DNA from: Croceitalea marina
GTDB lineage: Bacteria; Bacteroidota; Bacteroidia; Flavobacteriales; Flavobacteriaceae
Assembly: GCF_042684265.1 (NCBI RefSeq)
Contig: NZ_JBHULB010000082.1
Span: forward strand, 1 to 64,000
Direction of reading: 5' to 3'
DNA length: 64,000 nucleotides
The notes under the pieces are model-generated. The model did no database searches, was not told the DNA's origin, and saw only the letters and a program-made list of their open reading frames with translations. The position numbers and the translations under genes were made by a program. Of the stretch, positions 23,647 through 32,828 are shown piece after piece; positions within the stretch are counted from its first letter, which is position 1, and each line of letters opens with the position of its first letter.

Positions 23647-26109
23647 GTGAATCGTAAAGAACTTTTCAATATCGCCGAAAACTGGTTCACCCAACAAGAT
23701 TGGAATCCTTTTGCGTTTCAAAAAGAAAGTTGGACGGCTTTTTTACAAGGCAAACATGGTCTACTAAATGCCCCAACTGGGAGCGGAAAAACGTATGCAC
23801 TTTGGTTTCCAATTGTTTTAAATTATATCAAAAACAATCCTGAATATAAAACCAAACATAAAAAAGGTTTAAAAGCGATTTGGATTACCCCTTTACGGGC
23901 ACTTTCACATGAAATTAAACAATCTGCCGAACGAATAACACAAGATCTGGAAACCCAAATGACCGTAGGTATCCGAACTGGGGATACCTCAACCAAAGAA
24001 CGTGCGAGGCAAAAAACTAAAATGCCAGATCTGTTGATCACTACTCCCGAAAGCCTACTACTTTTGCTTTCATCAAAAGGATACGACCAGGTCTTTAAGG
24101 ATTGTTCTGCTATTGTAGTTGACGAGTGGCATGAGTTATTGGGTACCAAGCGAGGGGTGCAAATGGAACTGGCACTATCGCGGCTAAAAACCATTAGTGC
24201 CGACTTACGAATTTGGGGAATCTCAGCTACTATAGGAAATTTGGAACAGGCAAGACAAGTACTACTTGGGCCAGAAACAACCGCTTATCATAATTCGGTT
24301 TTGATTAAAGCCAAACTGAACAAAAAAATCACAGTAAAGAGTATCATTCCTAAAGAAATGGAAACCTTTCCATGGCGCGGACATTTGGGATTACGCTTAT
24401 TGGAAGATGTTATTCCCATCATCAATAAAAGTAAAACCACCTTGCTTTTCACCAATACGCGAAGCCAATGTGAAATTTGGTTTCAAAAGATATTGGAGAA
24501 ACATCCAGAATACGCAGGTGAATTTGCCATGCACCACGGGAGTGTTAATAAAGAAACAAGATTATGGGTAGAGCAAGCCATCCGAAATGAAAGTTTAAAA
24601 GCAGTTGTTTGTACCTCAAGTTTAGATTTAGGGGTTGATTTTGCCCCTGTAGAAACGGTAGTGCAGATTGGGGGGCCTAAAGGCGTTGCCCGTTTTTTAC
24701 AGCGAGCTGGTCGCAGTGGGCACCAGCCCGGCAAGGAAAGTGTGATTCACTTTTTACCCACTCATGCTATGGAACTTATTGAAGCTTCTGCCATGCAACA
24801 AGCGGTAAAAAATGCTGCTGTTGAAGATAGAATTCCGTATTTGAACAGTTTTGATGTTTTACTGCAGTATCTAACGACCTTGGCAATTTCCGATGGATTT
24901 TATCCTGAAGAAATTTTTGAAGAAATTAAACAAACATTTTGCTATCAAGCGGTAACGGAAGACCAATGGCAATGGCTTTTAAACTTCTTGGTCATGGGGA
25001 GTCAAAGCCTTAAAACCTATGATGAGTATCAAAAAGTTGAAGTAGAACAAGATGGTAGGTTTAAGGTAACTAATCGTGGTATTGCAATGCGACATCGCTT
25101 TCAAATAGGAACAATTGTAGGTGATGCATCAATTTCAGTTCGCTATCAAAAAGGTGGGTATATTGGTACTATTGAAGAGTACTTTATTTCTAAACTATCT
25201 CCGGGTGATGTATTTACTTTTGCAGGTAGGAACTTAGAATTTATTCGGATTAAGGGCATGCTGGCGCACGTTCGTAATTCTAGCAAGCGTACGAGCAAAG
25301 TTCCTAGCTGGATGGGCGGTCGATTAAGTTTCTCAGCTCAAATGTCGGAACTATTACGACAAGAACTATACACTGCAGAGTTGGAGTTTTCAAAACAATC
25401 TAAAGAGATTCAATCGCTACTTCCCATGTTCAGTAAACAACGGGAAGAAAGTATTGTACCGAAACCAAATGAGTTTTTAATTGAGACTTTTAAAACCAGA
25501 GATGGGTATCATCATATTTTCTACCCCTTTGAAGGGCGTGGCGTTCATGAAGCCATGAGCAGTCTGTTGGCTTATCGCATAAGCTTACTTACACCCATAA
25601 CTTGCTCATTGGCTTACAATGATTATGGTTTTGAATTGTTATCTGATAAACCCATAAATATTCAAGCTGTTTTGGATAATAATCTTTTAACAACCGAGTA
25701 TATGCTCTCTGATTTACAAAAGAGCCTGAACAGTAACGAAATGGCACGTCGAAAATTCCGTGACATTGCTGTAATCAGCGGCATGGTTTTTACAGGCTAT
25801 CCTGACAAGGGTATTAAAATGAAACATTTGCAAAGTAGTTCTCAATTACTCTTTGATGTTTTTAAAGATTTTGAAGCTGACAACTTGCTCTATCAACAAG
25901 CATTTACCGAGACTTTCGAACACCAATTGGAAGAGGGACGTTTACGTTTAGCATTGGAGCGCATTGCTTCACAAGAAATCGTATGGAAAGAATGCACAAA
26001 ACCTACCCCCTTTTCTTTTCCTATCATTACTGATAGATTACGTGAAAAGCTATCTAATGAAAAACTGGCTGATAGAATTAAGCGAATGACCAAAATTTTG
26101 ATGAAATAG
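23647..26109 (+). CDS. ligase-associated DExH helicase, Lhr-core type
   Basis: An 820-residue superfamily 2 helicase. Walker A is APTGSGKT (42-49), Walker B is the unusual DEWH (159-162), motif III is SAT (193-195) and motif VI is QRAGRSG (352-358); the C-terminal half carries the Lhr winged-helix and beta-barrel region. Such Lhr-core enzymes unwind RNA:DNA or DNA duplexes 3' to 5' (family knowledge). The start is a GTG 5 bp after the ligase stop; no better ATG is in frame. It is the third gene of the repair operon, and a DUF559 element begins at the base after its stop. Confidence 0.94.
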   Translation: MNRKELFNIAENWFTQQDWNPFAFQKESWTAFLQGKHGLLNAPTGSGKTYALWFPIVLNYIKNNPEYKTKHKKGLKAIWITPLRALSHEIKQSAERITQDLETQMTVGIRTGDTSTKERARQKTKMPDLLITTPESLLLLLSSKGYDQVFKDCSAIVVDEWHELLGTKRGVQMELALSRLKTISADLRIWGISATIGNLEQARQVLLGPETTAYHNSVLIKAKLNKKITVKSIIPKEMETFPWRGHLGLRLLEDVIPIINKSKTTLLFTNTRSQCEIWFQKILEKHPEYAGEFAMHHGSVNKETRLWVEQAIRNESLKAVVCTSSLDLGVDFAPVETVVQIGGPKGVARFLQRAGRSGHQPGKESVIHFLPTHAMELIEASAMQQAVKNAAVEDRIPYLNSFDVLLQYLTTLAISDGFYPEEIFEEIKQTFCYQAVTEDQWQWLLNFLVMGSQSLKTYDEYQKVEVEQDGRFKVTNRGIAMRHRFQIGTIVGDASISVRYQKGGYIGTIEEYFISKLSPGDVFTFAGRNLEFIRIKGMLAHVRNSSKRTSKVPSWMGGRLSFSAQMSELLRQELYTAELEFSKQSKEIQSLLPMFSKQREESIVPKPNEFLIETFKTRDGYHHIFYPFEGRGVHEAMSSLLAYRISLLTPITCSLAYNDYGFELLSDKPINIQAVLDNNLLTTEYMLSDLQKSLNSNEMARRKFRDIAVISGMVFTGYPDKGIKMKHLQSSSQLLFDVFKDFEADNLLYQQAFTETFEHQLEEGRLRLALERIASQEIVWKECTKPTPFSFPIITDRLREKLSNEKLADRIKRMTKILMK

Positions 26110-26587
26110 ACCATCCCGCCCTACGGGCACCCCTCCTAGAATTAGGAGGGGAATTTTTCATCTATTTGAATACTATGCACAACCATAAATATTTAGAACA
26201 AAATAGAAAATTACTAAGAAATAATAGTACATCTGCCGAAGCCTTTCTTTGGAAACACTTATCTAAAAAACAGCTAGAAGGAAGAAAATTTAGAAGACAA
26301 CACAGTATTGATAATTATATTGTTGATTTCTTTTGCCCATCAGAACGCTTAATCATCGAATTGGATGGTGAAACACATAACAATCCTATAGCTCAAGAAA
26401 AAGATGGAATCCGAGATGAATTTTTTCGAAACCTAGGCTATACCGTATTACGATTCGAAAACAAAATGGCATTTGATAATCTCTCATCAGTTTTGCAGGA
26501 GATCTTAGAACATTTCAATTCCTGAAAAGCCCTCCTCCTTTTTTCAAGGAGGAGAATGAATTACGCATAGCGGAAGAAAGAGGTGGT
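26110..26587. mobile_element. DUF559 element with hairpin ends inserted in the repair operon
   Basis: About 478 bp lie between the helicase stop and pdeM. The left end starts ACCATCCCGCCC; the right end, read on the minus strand, starts ACCACCTCTTTC, giving imperfect inverted termini. Inside each end is a C/G-rich hairpin: 26130-26151 (9-bp stem, loop GAAT) and 26533-26555 (9-bp stem, loop TTTTC). A single DUF559 gene fills the middle. The layout looks like a small self-contained mobile unit of the REP-plus-nuclease kind. Confidence 0.55.
26175..26525 (+). CDS. DUF559 family endonuclease-like protein
   Basis: A 116-residue protein of DUF559, which shares the Vsr/very-short-patch-repair nuclease fold. 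The pattern is complete: RKLLRNNSTSAE near the N-terminus, the RRQHSIDNYIVDFFC core (residues 40-54) with an Asp, then the acidic strand LIIELDGETH (60-69) and the C-terminal VLRFEN. I chose the ATG at 26175; a TTG three codons upstream is possible. It has hairpins on both sides (26130 and 26533) and interrupts a known repair operon. It may act on the hairpin ends as a transposase-like nickase, but that is inference. Confidence 0.85.
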   Translation: MHNHKYLEQNRKLLRNNSTSAEAFLWKHLSKKQLEGRKFRRQHSIDNYIVDFFCPSERLIIELDGETHNNPIAQEKDGIRDEFFRNLGYTVLRFENKMAFDNLSSVLQEILEHFNS

Positions 26588-26624
26588 TATTTTACCTTTG
26601 CCATACTTCTCCACTTTTAACTAT

Positions 26625-27257
26625 ATGACTCAGACTATCCAAATAAAAAACCAAGAATTCATCCTCCATCCTAACGGTGGTATTTTTTGGGTAGAAAAAT
26701 CGATGCTTTTAATAAGTGATGTGCATTTGGGTAAAGTTGCACATTTTAGAAAGTTTGGCGCTGCTGTGCCCCAAAAAGCAATACACAAAAACTTCATTTT
26801 GCTAGATGAAATCGTTAGTTATTTTCAACCGTTTCAAATATGTTTCTTGGGAGATTTATTTCATTCATCGTTAAACAAAGAATGGCAGTTTTTTGAGAAT
26901 TGGGTCGAAAAAACACCTTCAGAGATTCTATTGGTTGCAGGCAATCATGATATTATAGCTCCAGAAAAGTTTGAAGCCTTGGGCATTAAAATATTTCAGG
27001 AGCTAGAAATAGAAGGGTTTTTGTTAACCCATCATCCTGAAGAACGAGATAGTTATTTTAATTTCTGCGGTCATATTCACCCCGCGGTACGTTTACAAGG
27101 TTTTGGCAGACAACGTTTGAAATTACCGTGCTTTTTTAAAAAGAAACAACAGCTCATTTTACCCGCTTTTGGTGAATTTACAGGAACTTATGTACTAGAA
27201 CCTACCAAAGAGGATGAAGTTTTTGCGATTGCGGAAGATGAGGTTATTAAAGTCTAG
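26625..27257 (+). CDS. pdeM: ligase-associated metallophosphoesterase PdeM
   Basis: A 210-residue calcineurin-like phosphoesterase, the fourth member of the ligase-associated repair cluster. The metal motifs are SDVHLGK (Asp32, His34), GDLFHS, GNHD, and GHIHP near residue 150. I chose the ATG at 26625 (MTQTIQ); an in-frame GTG at 26583 lies inside the right end of the DUF559 element. The enzyme is expected to be a phosphodiesterase or endonuclease that acts with the helicase, ligase and exonuclease. The inserted element separates it from its partners by about 515 bp. Confidence 0.93.
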   Translation: MTQTIQIKNQEFILHPNGGIFWVEKSMLLISDVHLGKVAHFRKFGAAVPQKAIHKNFILLDEIVSYFQPFQICFLGDLFHSSLNKEWQFFENWVEKTPSEILLVAGNHDIIAPEKFEALGIKIFQELEIEGFLLTHHPEERDSYFNFCGHIHPAVRLQGFGRQRLKLPCFFKKKQQLILPAFGEFTGTYVLEPTKEDEVFAIAEDEVIKV

Positions 27258-27309
27258 AGGGTTTACTATAAATCCTCGATAATGCTTAGCTTCACCAAAA
27301 ATAACAAAG

Positions 27310-28110
27310 ATGAAAAAGACACTAGCAGTGGCCAACTTGGTTTCGGTAGTACTTGTAATTGCAGTAAACTATATCTCGCAAGCTTTTAGACTTAACGACA
27401 CCACTATTGGGGAAATTAGCAACCGATATGACAACTTGTTTACTCCGGCCAGTTATGCTTTCGCCATTTGGGGTATCATTTTTCTAGGTTTGCTTGCTTA
27501 TAGCATTTTTCAGGTCAAAAGAGCCTTTTTTGGAAACAAGTCAAGCAACTTTATTGAACAAACCGGTTATTGGTTTATAATAGCCAATGTTCTTAACAGT
27601 TGTTGGGTGCTGGCCTTTGTATATGACCTTACGGGACTTTCCGTGCTCATAATGCTTGGTATTCTGTTTTCACTTGTGAAAATTATTCTAAACACCAACA
27701 TGGAAAGGTGGGATGCACCAATTACAATTATAGCTTTTGTATGGTGGCCCATTTGTATTTATAGTGGATGGATTTCAGTGGCCACTATTGCAAATATCTC
27801 TGCTTATTTAACCAAATTAGGTTGGGACGGAGGTTTTTTATCTGGAGAAAGTTGGACCATAACAATGTTGCTAGTCGCTACCGTTTTGAATCTAATTATG
27901 ATTTGGAAGCGCAACATGCGAGAGTTTGCTTTAGTCGCAGTTTGGGCGCTCTTCGCAATTTATATTCGTCATAAAACCAACTATGAAATCATAGCATATA
28001 CTGCTCTTGTAGGCAGCATTATTCTATTAGTTAATATTGCAATACACGGGTTTCTAAACAGAAAAACAAATCCGTTTCAGAAACTATTGGAAAGAAGGTT
28101 AGAAAATTAA
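27310..28110 (+). CDS. tryptophan-rich sensory protein (TspO/MBR-like)
   Basis: A 266-residue membrane protein with about seven hydrophobic segments. Features seen in TspO-related proteins are the FTPASYAFAIWGIIF segment near residues 45-59, the NSCWVLAF motif near 97-104, and several membrane Trp residues, including AFVWWPICIYSGW. It is longer than classical TspO (about 160 residues), like the extended family in Bacteroidota. The ligand, perhaps a tetrapyrrole, is unknown here. It stands 53 bp after pdeM and 57 bp before mfd, which has its own promoter. Confidence 0.75.
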   Translation: MKKTLAVANLVSVVLVIAVNYISQAFRLNDTTIGEISNRYDNLFTPASYAFAIWGIIFLGLLAYSIFQVKRAFFGNKSSNFIEQTGYWFIIANVLNSCWVLAFVYDLTGLSVLIMLGILFSLVKIILNTNMERWDAPITIIAFVWWPICIYSGWISVATIANISAYLTKLGWDGGFLSGESWTITMLLVATVLNLIMIWKRNMREFALVAVWALFAIYIRHKTNYEIIAYTALVGSIILLVNIAIHGFLNRKTNPFQKLLERRLEN

Positions 28111-28119
28111 AAAAAGGCA

Positions 28120-28150
28120 TTGTGCCCTCGCTATACTGACCTTATATTTG
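28120..28150 (+). promoter_or_regulatory. Bacteroidota-type promoter for mfd
   Basis: TTG (28120-28122), a 20-base spacer, then TATATTTG (28143-28150) match the Bacteroidota consensus TTG-N19..21-TAnnTTTG. A transcription start near 28157 would leave a leader of about 10 bases before the TTG start codon at 28167, which supports that start. Confidence 0.75.
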
Positions 28151-28166
28151 CAGCAAAGTTTAAAGA

Positions 28167-31100
28167 TTGACCAAATCTTCAATTTTAGCTCTTTTTGAAC
28201 AGTCTCCACAACTACGGAAACTGCGGGACGTCATATCCAAAAATGTTACTTCGAGTGGCGTCGAGAAGTCTTCAAACCAAAAAATTTCTTTAAAAGGCCT
28301 AACGGGATCATCGCTTTCCTTTGTGATTTCTGACGCGTTCAAAGCTGGCGAAAATCCGTTTTTAATATTGCTGAATGACAAAGAAGAAGCCGCATATTAT
28401 CTTAATGATCTAGAGCAACTTATTGGCGATACTGACGTGTTGTTTTATCCCGGAAGTTATCGCAGACCTTACCAGATAGAAGAAACCGATAATGCAAACG
28501 TCTTGCTACGAGCGGAGGTTTTAAACAGAATTAATTCCAGAAAAAAGCCAGCGGTCATTGTCACCTATCCTGATGCGCTTTTTGAAAAAGTAGTCACACG
28601 AAAAGAATTGGATAAAAACACCCTTAAAATAAAACTCGAGGACACGCTATCACTTGAGTTTTTGAATGAGGTGCTTTTCGAATATCAATTTAAACGGGTA
28701 GATTTTGTTACCGAGCCGGGCGAATTTTCGGTGCGCGGCGGTATTGTAGATGTCTTTTCTTTTTCGCACGACGAACCCTACCGAATCGAGTTTTTTGGAG
28801 ATGAAGTAGAAAGTATTCGAACCTTTGATGTAGAAACCCAGTTATCCACAGAAAAAGTAAAACGAATAAGTATTATACCCAATGTTGCCAACAAACTGGT
28901 ACACGAGAGCCGCGAAAGTTTTCTAAAATACATTTCTCCGAAAACGGTTATTTTTTCTAAAAATCTGGATTTGGTCTACGACCGAATTGATTCCAATTTT
29001 GAAAAGGCAAAAGAGAGTTTCAATAAATTAAGTGAGGATATTAAACATGCTGAACCAGAGGAGTTATTTTTGAATTCCGCTATTTTTAAAGAGCAACTTC
29101 GAGAATTTAGCTTAGTCGAAATTGGTTCTTCAACCTCTTCGGTCACATCGAGCGGAGTCGAGATGCAGACAAAAGATACTCAAAGATTTCTCGACTCCGC
29201 TCGAAATGACAGTAGCTATAAGATTCTATTCAACACCAAACCACAACCCTCTTTCAATAAAAAATTCGATTTACTTATTGAAAACCTAAACGATAATCAC
29301 GACGCAGGTTATACCAATTATATTTTCTGTGCTACTGATCAACAAGCCAAGCGTTTTCACGATATTTTCGATTCTGAAAATGAACTGTCAGCTCGAGCGG
29401 AGTCGAGAGAGGTACATTATAAAACCATAGTATTCCCTTTATATCAAGGGTTTATAGACAACGATTTAAAAATTGTTTGTTATACCGATCATCAAATTTT
29501 TGAGCGTTACCATAAATTCCACTTGAAGAATGGCTATGCCAAAAAACAGGCCATTACACTCAAAGAACTTAACAAGCTAGAAATTGGGGACTATGTAACT
29601 CACATAGACCATGGTATCGGTAAGTTTGGCGGGTTACAAAAAATAGATGTAGAAGGTAAAAAGCAGGAGGCCATTAAATTGATGTACGGCGAGCGGGATA
29701 TTCTTTATGTGAGCATACACTCCCTACACAAAATTTCTAAATTTAATGGTAAGGACGGAGCGCCACCAAAAATCTACAAACTGGGCTCTGGAGCTTGGAA
29801 AAAAGTAAAGGAAAAGACCAAAAGTCGTGTCAAAAAAATTGCTTTTGACCTTATTAAAATTTACGCCAAACGAAGGCTCGAAAAAGGCTTTCAATATGCC
29901 CCCGATAGTTACTTGCAACATGAGTTAGAGGCTTCCTTTATTTATGAGGATACCCCAGACCAAGAAAAATCCACAGCCGATGTAAAAAAGGATATGGAGA
30001 GCGAACGCCCTATGGACCGACTTATTTGTGGGGATGTAGGTTTTGGAAAGACAGAAGTGGCTATTCGCGCTGCATTTAAGGCAGTAGACAATGGGAAACA
30101 AGTGGCTGTTTTAGTTCCTACAACCATTTTAGCTTTTCAGCATGCGCGTACTTTTAAAGAACGCCTAAAAGAGATGCCCGTTGAAGTTGACTACCTCAAC
30201 CGGTTTAGAACAGCTAAAGAAAAACGAGAAACTTTAGAGCGTCTTGCTGAAGGCAAAGTGGATATCATTATTGGCACGCATCAACTGGTCAATAAAAATG
30301 TAAAATTTAAGGATTTAGGATTGCTCATCGTGGATGAAGAGCAGAAGTTCGGGGTTGCGGTAAAAGACAAGCTAAAGTCGATTAAGGAGAATGTTGATGT
30401 TCTTACCTTGACCGCAACGCCCATTCCAAGAACTTTACAGTTTAGTTTAATGGCTGCGAGGGATTTATCTGTAATTACGACCCCTCCACCCAACCGCTAC
30501 CCTATCGAGAGCCGTGTGATTCGATTTAATGAAGAGATTATTCGTGATGCAGTTTCTTACGAGATTCAAAGAGGCGGACAGGTGTTTTTTATCCATAATC
30601 GCATAGAGAATATTAAAGAGGTAGCAGGTATGATTCAACGTCTCGTGCCGGATGCTAAAGTGGGTATTGGTCATGGCCAAATGGAAGGTAAAAAATTGGA
30701 AAACCTAATGCTCTCTTTTATGAATGGAGAGTTTGATGTTCTAGTTTCCACAACTATAGTTGAAAGCGGATTAGATGTCACCAATGCCAACACCATTTTT
30801 ATACACAATGCCAATAATTTTGGCTTGAGTGATTTACACCAAATGCGTGGTCGTGTAGGTCGAAGTAATAAAAAGGCCTTCTGTTATTTTATTACGCCCC
30901 CATACGAGGTAATGACCACCGATGCGCGCAAACGTATAGAGGCCTTAGAACAGTTTACCGAGCTGGGCAGTGGATTTAATATTGCTATGAAGGATTTGGA
31001 AATTCGTGGTGCTGGCGATTTATTAGGTGGTGAGCAAAGCGGATTTATCAACGAAATTGGATTTGAAACCTACCAGAAAATCTTGGCTGAAGCCATCGAA

Positions 31101-31652
31101 GAACTTAAAGAAAATGAGTTTAAGGAACTCTACGAAGAAGTAGAAGGTGATAAGCCAAAAGTTTTTGTAAAAGAAACGCAACTCGATACCGATTTTGAGC
31201 TGCTCTTCCCAGATGATTATATCAATAACATCACCGAACGCCTTAATTTATATACGCAGCTGAACGCCATTGAAAATGAAGAAGGACTCCAAAAATTTGA
31301 GACGGAACTCGTAGATCGTTTTGGGGAACTGCCAACACAAGCTGTGGACTTGTTTAATTCAGTTCGTATCAAATGGTTGGCCAATAGTATTGGTCTTGAA
31401 AAGGTGATTTTAAAGAAGAATAAATTTATTGGTTACTTTTTATCTGACCAACAATCGCCTTTTTACCAAACTGCTGCCTTTACCAAGGTGTTACAATACG
31501 TACAAAGCCACCCGCAGCAATGCCAGTTAAGAGAAAAACAAACCCGAAACGGCTTACGCTTGTTACTGACTTTTGACAGGATTACTAGTGTGGAGAAGGC
31601 CTTAAAGGTTTTGGAGCCAATTAATTATCAGAATAAAACCATTACAATTTAA
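28167..31652 (+). CDS. mfd: transcription-repair coupling factor Mfd
   Basis: A 1161-residue superfamily 2 translocase that removes stalled RNA polymerase and recruits UvrA. Order of domains: UvrB-like N-terminal part (1-400), RNA-polymerase-interacting domain (about 455-530; EIGDYVTHIDHGIGKF), RecG-like motor with GDVGFGKTE (622-630) and DEEQ (723-726), and a C-terminal TRCF domain. The start is TTG; a promoter ends 16 bp upstream. Three stretches, residues about 27-35, 326-349 and 407-415, are encoded by palindromic repeat copies and lie in the N-terminal half only. The motor and polymerase-binding regions carry none, so activity is likely kept. Confidence 0.96.
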   Translation: MTKSSILALFEQSPQLRKLRDVISKNVTSSGVEKSSNQKISLKGLTGSSLSFVISDAFKAGENPFLILLNDKEEAAYYLNDLEQLIGDTDVLFYPGSYRRPYQIEETDNANVLLRAEVLNRINSRKKPAVIVTYPDALFEKVVTRKELDKNTLKIKLEDTLSLEFLNEVLFEYQFKRVDFVTEPGEFSVRGGIVDVFSFSHDEPYRIEFFGDEVESIRTFDVETQLSTEKVKRISIIPNVANKLVHESRESFLKYISPKTVIFSKNLDLVYDRIDSNFEKAKESFNKLSEDIKHAEPEELFLNSAIFKEQLREFSLVEIGSSTSSVTSSGVEMQTKDTQRFLDSARNDSSYKILFNTKPQPSFNKKFDLLIENLNDNHDAGYTNYIFCATDQQAKRFHDIFDSENELSARAESREVHYKTIVFPLYQGFIDNDLKIVCYTDHQIFERYHKFHLKNGYAKKQAITLKELNKLEIGDYVTHIDHGIGKFGGLQKIDVEGKKQEAIKLMYGERDILYVSIHSLHKISKFNGKDGAPPKIYKLGSGAWKKVKEKTKSRVKKIAFDLIKIYAKRRLEKGFQYAPDSYLQHELEASFIYEDTPDQEKSTADVKKDMESERPMDRLICGDVGFGKTEVAIRAAFKAVDNGKQVAVLVPTTILAFQHARTFKERLKEMPVEVDYLNRFRTAKEKRETLERLAEGKVDIIIGTHQLVNKNVKFKDLGLLIVDEEQKFGVAVKDKLKSIKENVDVLTLTATPIPRTLQFSLMAARDLSVITTPPPNRYPIESRVIRFNEEIIRDAVSYEIQRGGQVFFIHNRIENIKEVAGMIQRLVPDAKVGIGHGQMEGKKLENLMLSFMNGEFDVLVSTTIVESGLDVTNANTIFIHNANNFGLSDLHQMRGRVGRSNKKAFCYFITPPYEVMTTDARKRIEALEQFTELGSGFNIAMKDLEIRGAGDLLGGEQSGFINEIGFETYQKILAEAIEELKENEFKELYEEVEGDKPKVFVKETQLDTDFELLFPDDYINNITERLNLYTQLNAIENEEGLQKFETELVDRFGELPTQAVDLFNSVRIKWLANSIGLEKVILKKNKFIGYFLSDQQSPFYQTAAFTKVLQYVQSHPQQCQLREKQTRNGLRLLLTFDRITSVEKALKVLEPINYQNKTITI
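28246..28270 (+). repeat. in-frame repeat copy 1 in mfd
   Basis: A diverged copy (TTCGAGTGGCGTCGAGAAG) translated as VTSSGVEK, close to the N-terminus of Mfd. Reading frame and product match the copy in the DNA ligase. Confidence 0.8.
29142..29211. repeat. in-frame inverted pair of the repeat in mfd
   Basis: A direct copy (29142-29164) is followed 22 bases later by an inverted copy (29187-29211), making a long hairpin of about 70 bases. It encodes VTSSGVEMQT..FLDSARND without a stop. This may be the complete form of the element. Confidence 0.88.
29386..29411 (+). repeat. in-frame repeat copy in mfd, second frame
   Basis: The copy reads GCTCGAGCGGAGTCGAGAGA and is translated as SARAESRE, a different frame from the other coding copies but also free of stops. 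Confidence 0.8.
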
Positions 31653-31705
31653 TATAACACTATTTTTAAATAAATACCAGTAGTTAATATTTAAAGACAA
31701 AAATT

Positions 31706-32773
31706 ATGAAAACTCTTTTGAAGATATTTCTATTCTTATCAGTTTTATTTTCTATCACTTTATGCACTAACTCTTCTAATAGCGATGAAAATCAAGAACA
31801 AATTATAGATGATGATTCAGCATCACAGGACGGAGAAAATCAAAATCCAGTATCTGATGATTTTAGCTACGTGATTTTAAAAAGAGGAAGTTCGGACGGA
31901 AATGCACTTTTATATGAAATAGGTAACAACAGTGGGAAAGTTAAAGATGCAGGTAACATCGTAGGAGTTGGTTTTAATATTATTTTCAATGCTGTTACCT
32001 CTTCTAGCTCAAAAGTATTTATCTATGAACAGAATTTTGATCCTTTTGAGGGTTATATACATTCATTTGATAAAACCACAGGGGAAGTCATAAAGACTAC
32101 TCTTGAAATAGACAAAGAGGCTTTTGGGAATTCACCAGGTCTGGTTTCTATGGATTGGGATAGCAACAGAGGTGTCCTAATAGCAATTATAAATAGTGAG
32201 ATAGAATTTCCTAGTGGATTTTCAAAAGTTGTAGAAATAAATCCAGTCTCTTTTGAGATTACAGATCTTGATATTAATCTTGGAGAGTTTTTTACAACAA
32301 TTTCAACTACAATTAAAAATTCAAAGCTTTATGTATCAGTTGTAGAAGAGTTTGAGAACTCAAGATTTAAAGATTTCGTAGAAATTGATATATTGAATAA
32401 GGCTTTTACAAGCCTAGATCTAGAAAATAGGGAAGGTGCCTTAATTCAATTGGCTAGTACTAATTCAGACAACTTATTTTTTGGTTACTCCCTGGTTTTT
32501 GGGACCCAAAGGGGAAATGCAACAGAACCATTTTCTCTAAACATTGAAAATAGTAATTATGAAAATTTATTGCCAAATATTGAAACCAGTAATTTTAATA
32601 ATGGGGTCAAAAGTTATTTTGCTAATAATCAAAATATAATAGCATCTTTAACAGGAGCAGATGGAAAAGATTTACTTCTTCAATATAGCATTGAGTTCAA
32701 TAATACTGATTTAATAGAGTTAAGTGATTTTGGGATAGCTCAAGGAGGTGCAATAATCGATATTAGAAACTGA
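31706..32773 (+). CDS. putative lipoprotein, unknown function
   Basis: A 355-residue exported protein. The signal region (1-19) ends in SITLC, a weak lipobox with Leu before Cys20; an acidic, Ser- and Asp-rich linker follows (21-50), typical of surface lipoproteins in this phylum. The rest looks like beta strands, perhaps a propeller, with repeated SKV..Y and DWDS-type turns, but I do not recognise a family. Base composition is more AT-rich than mfd. It stands alone between mfd and the minus-strand flavin reductase gene. Confidence 0.7.
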   Translation: MKTLLKIFLFLSVLFSITLCTNSSNSDENQEQIIDDDSASQDGENQNPVSDDFSYVILKRGSSDGNALLYEIGNNSGKVKDAGNIVGVGFNIIFNAVTSSSSKVFIYEQNFDPFEGYIHSFDKTTGEVIKTTLEIDKEAFGNSPGLVSMDWDSNRGVLIAIINSEIEFPSGFSKVVEINPVSFEITDLDINLGEFFTTISTTIKNSKLYVSVVEEFENSRFKDFVEIDILNKAFTSLDLENREGALIQLASTNSDNLFFGYSLVFGTQRGNATEPFSLNIENSNYENLLPNIETSNFNNGVKSYFANNQNIIASLTGADGKDLLLQYSIEFNNTDLIELSDFGIAQGGAIIDIRN

Positions 32774-32828
32774 TACTTCTTACTTTAATCTCTCAATACT
32801 TGTTTTAATATCTAAGCCTAAAACAAGT

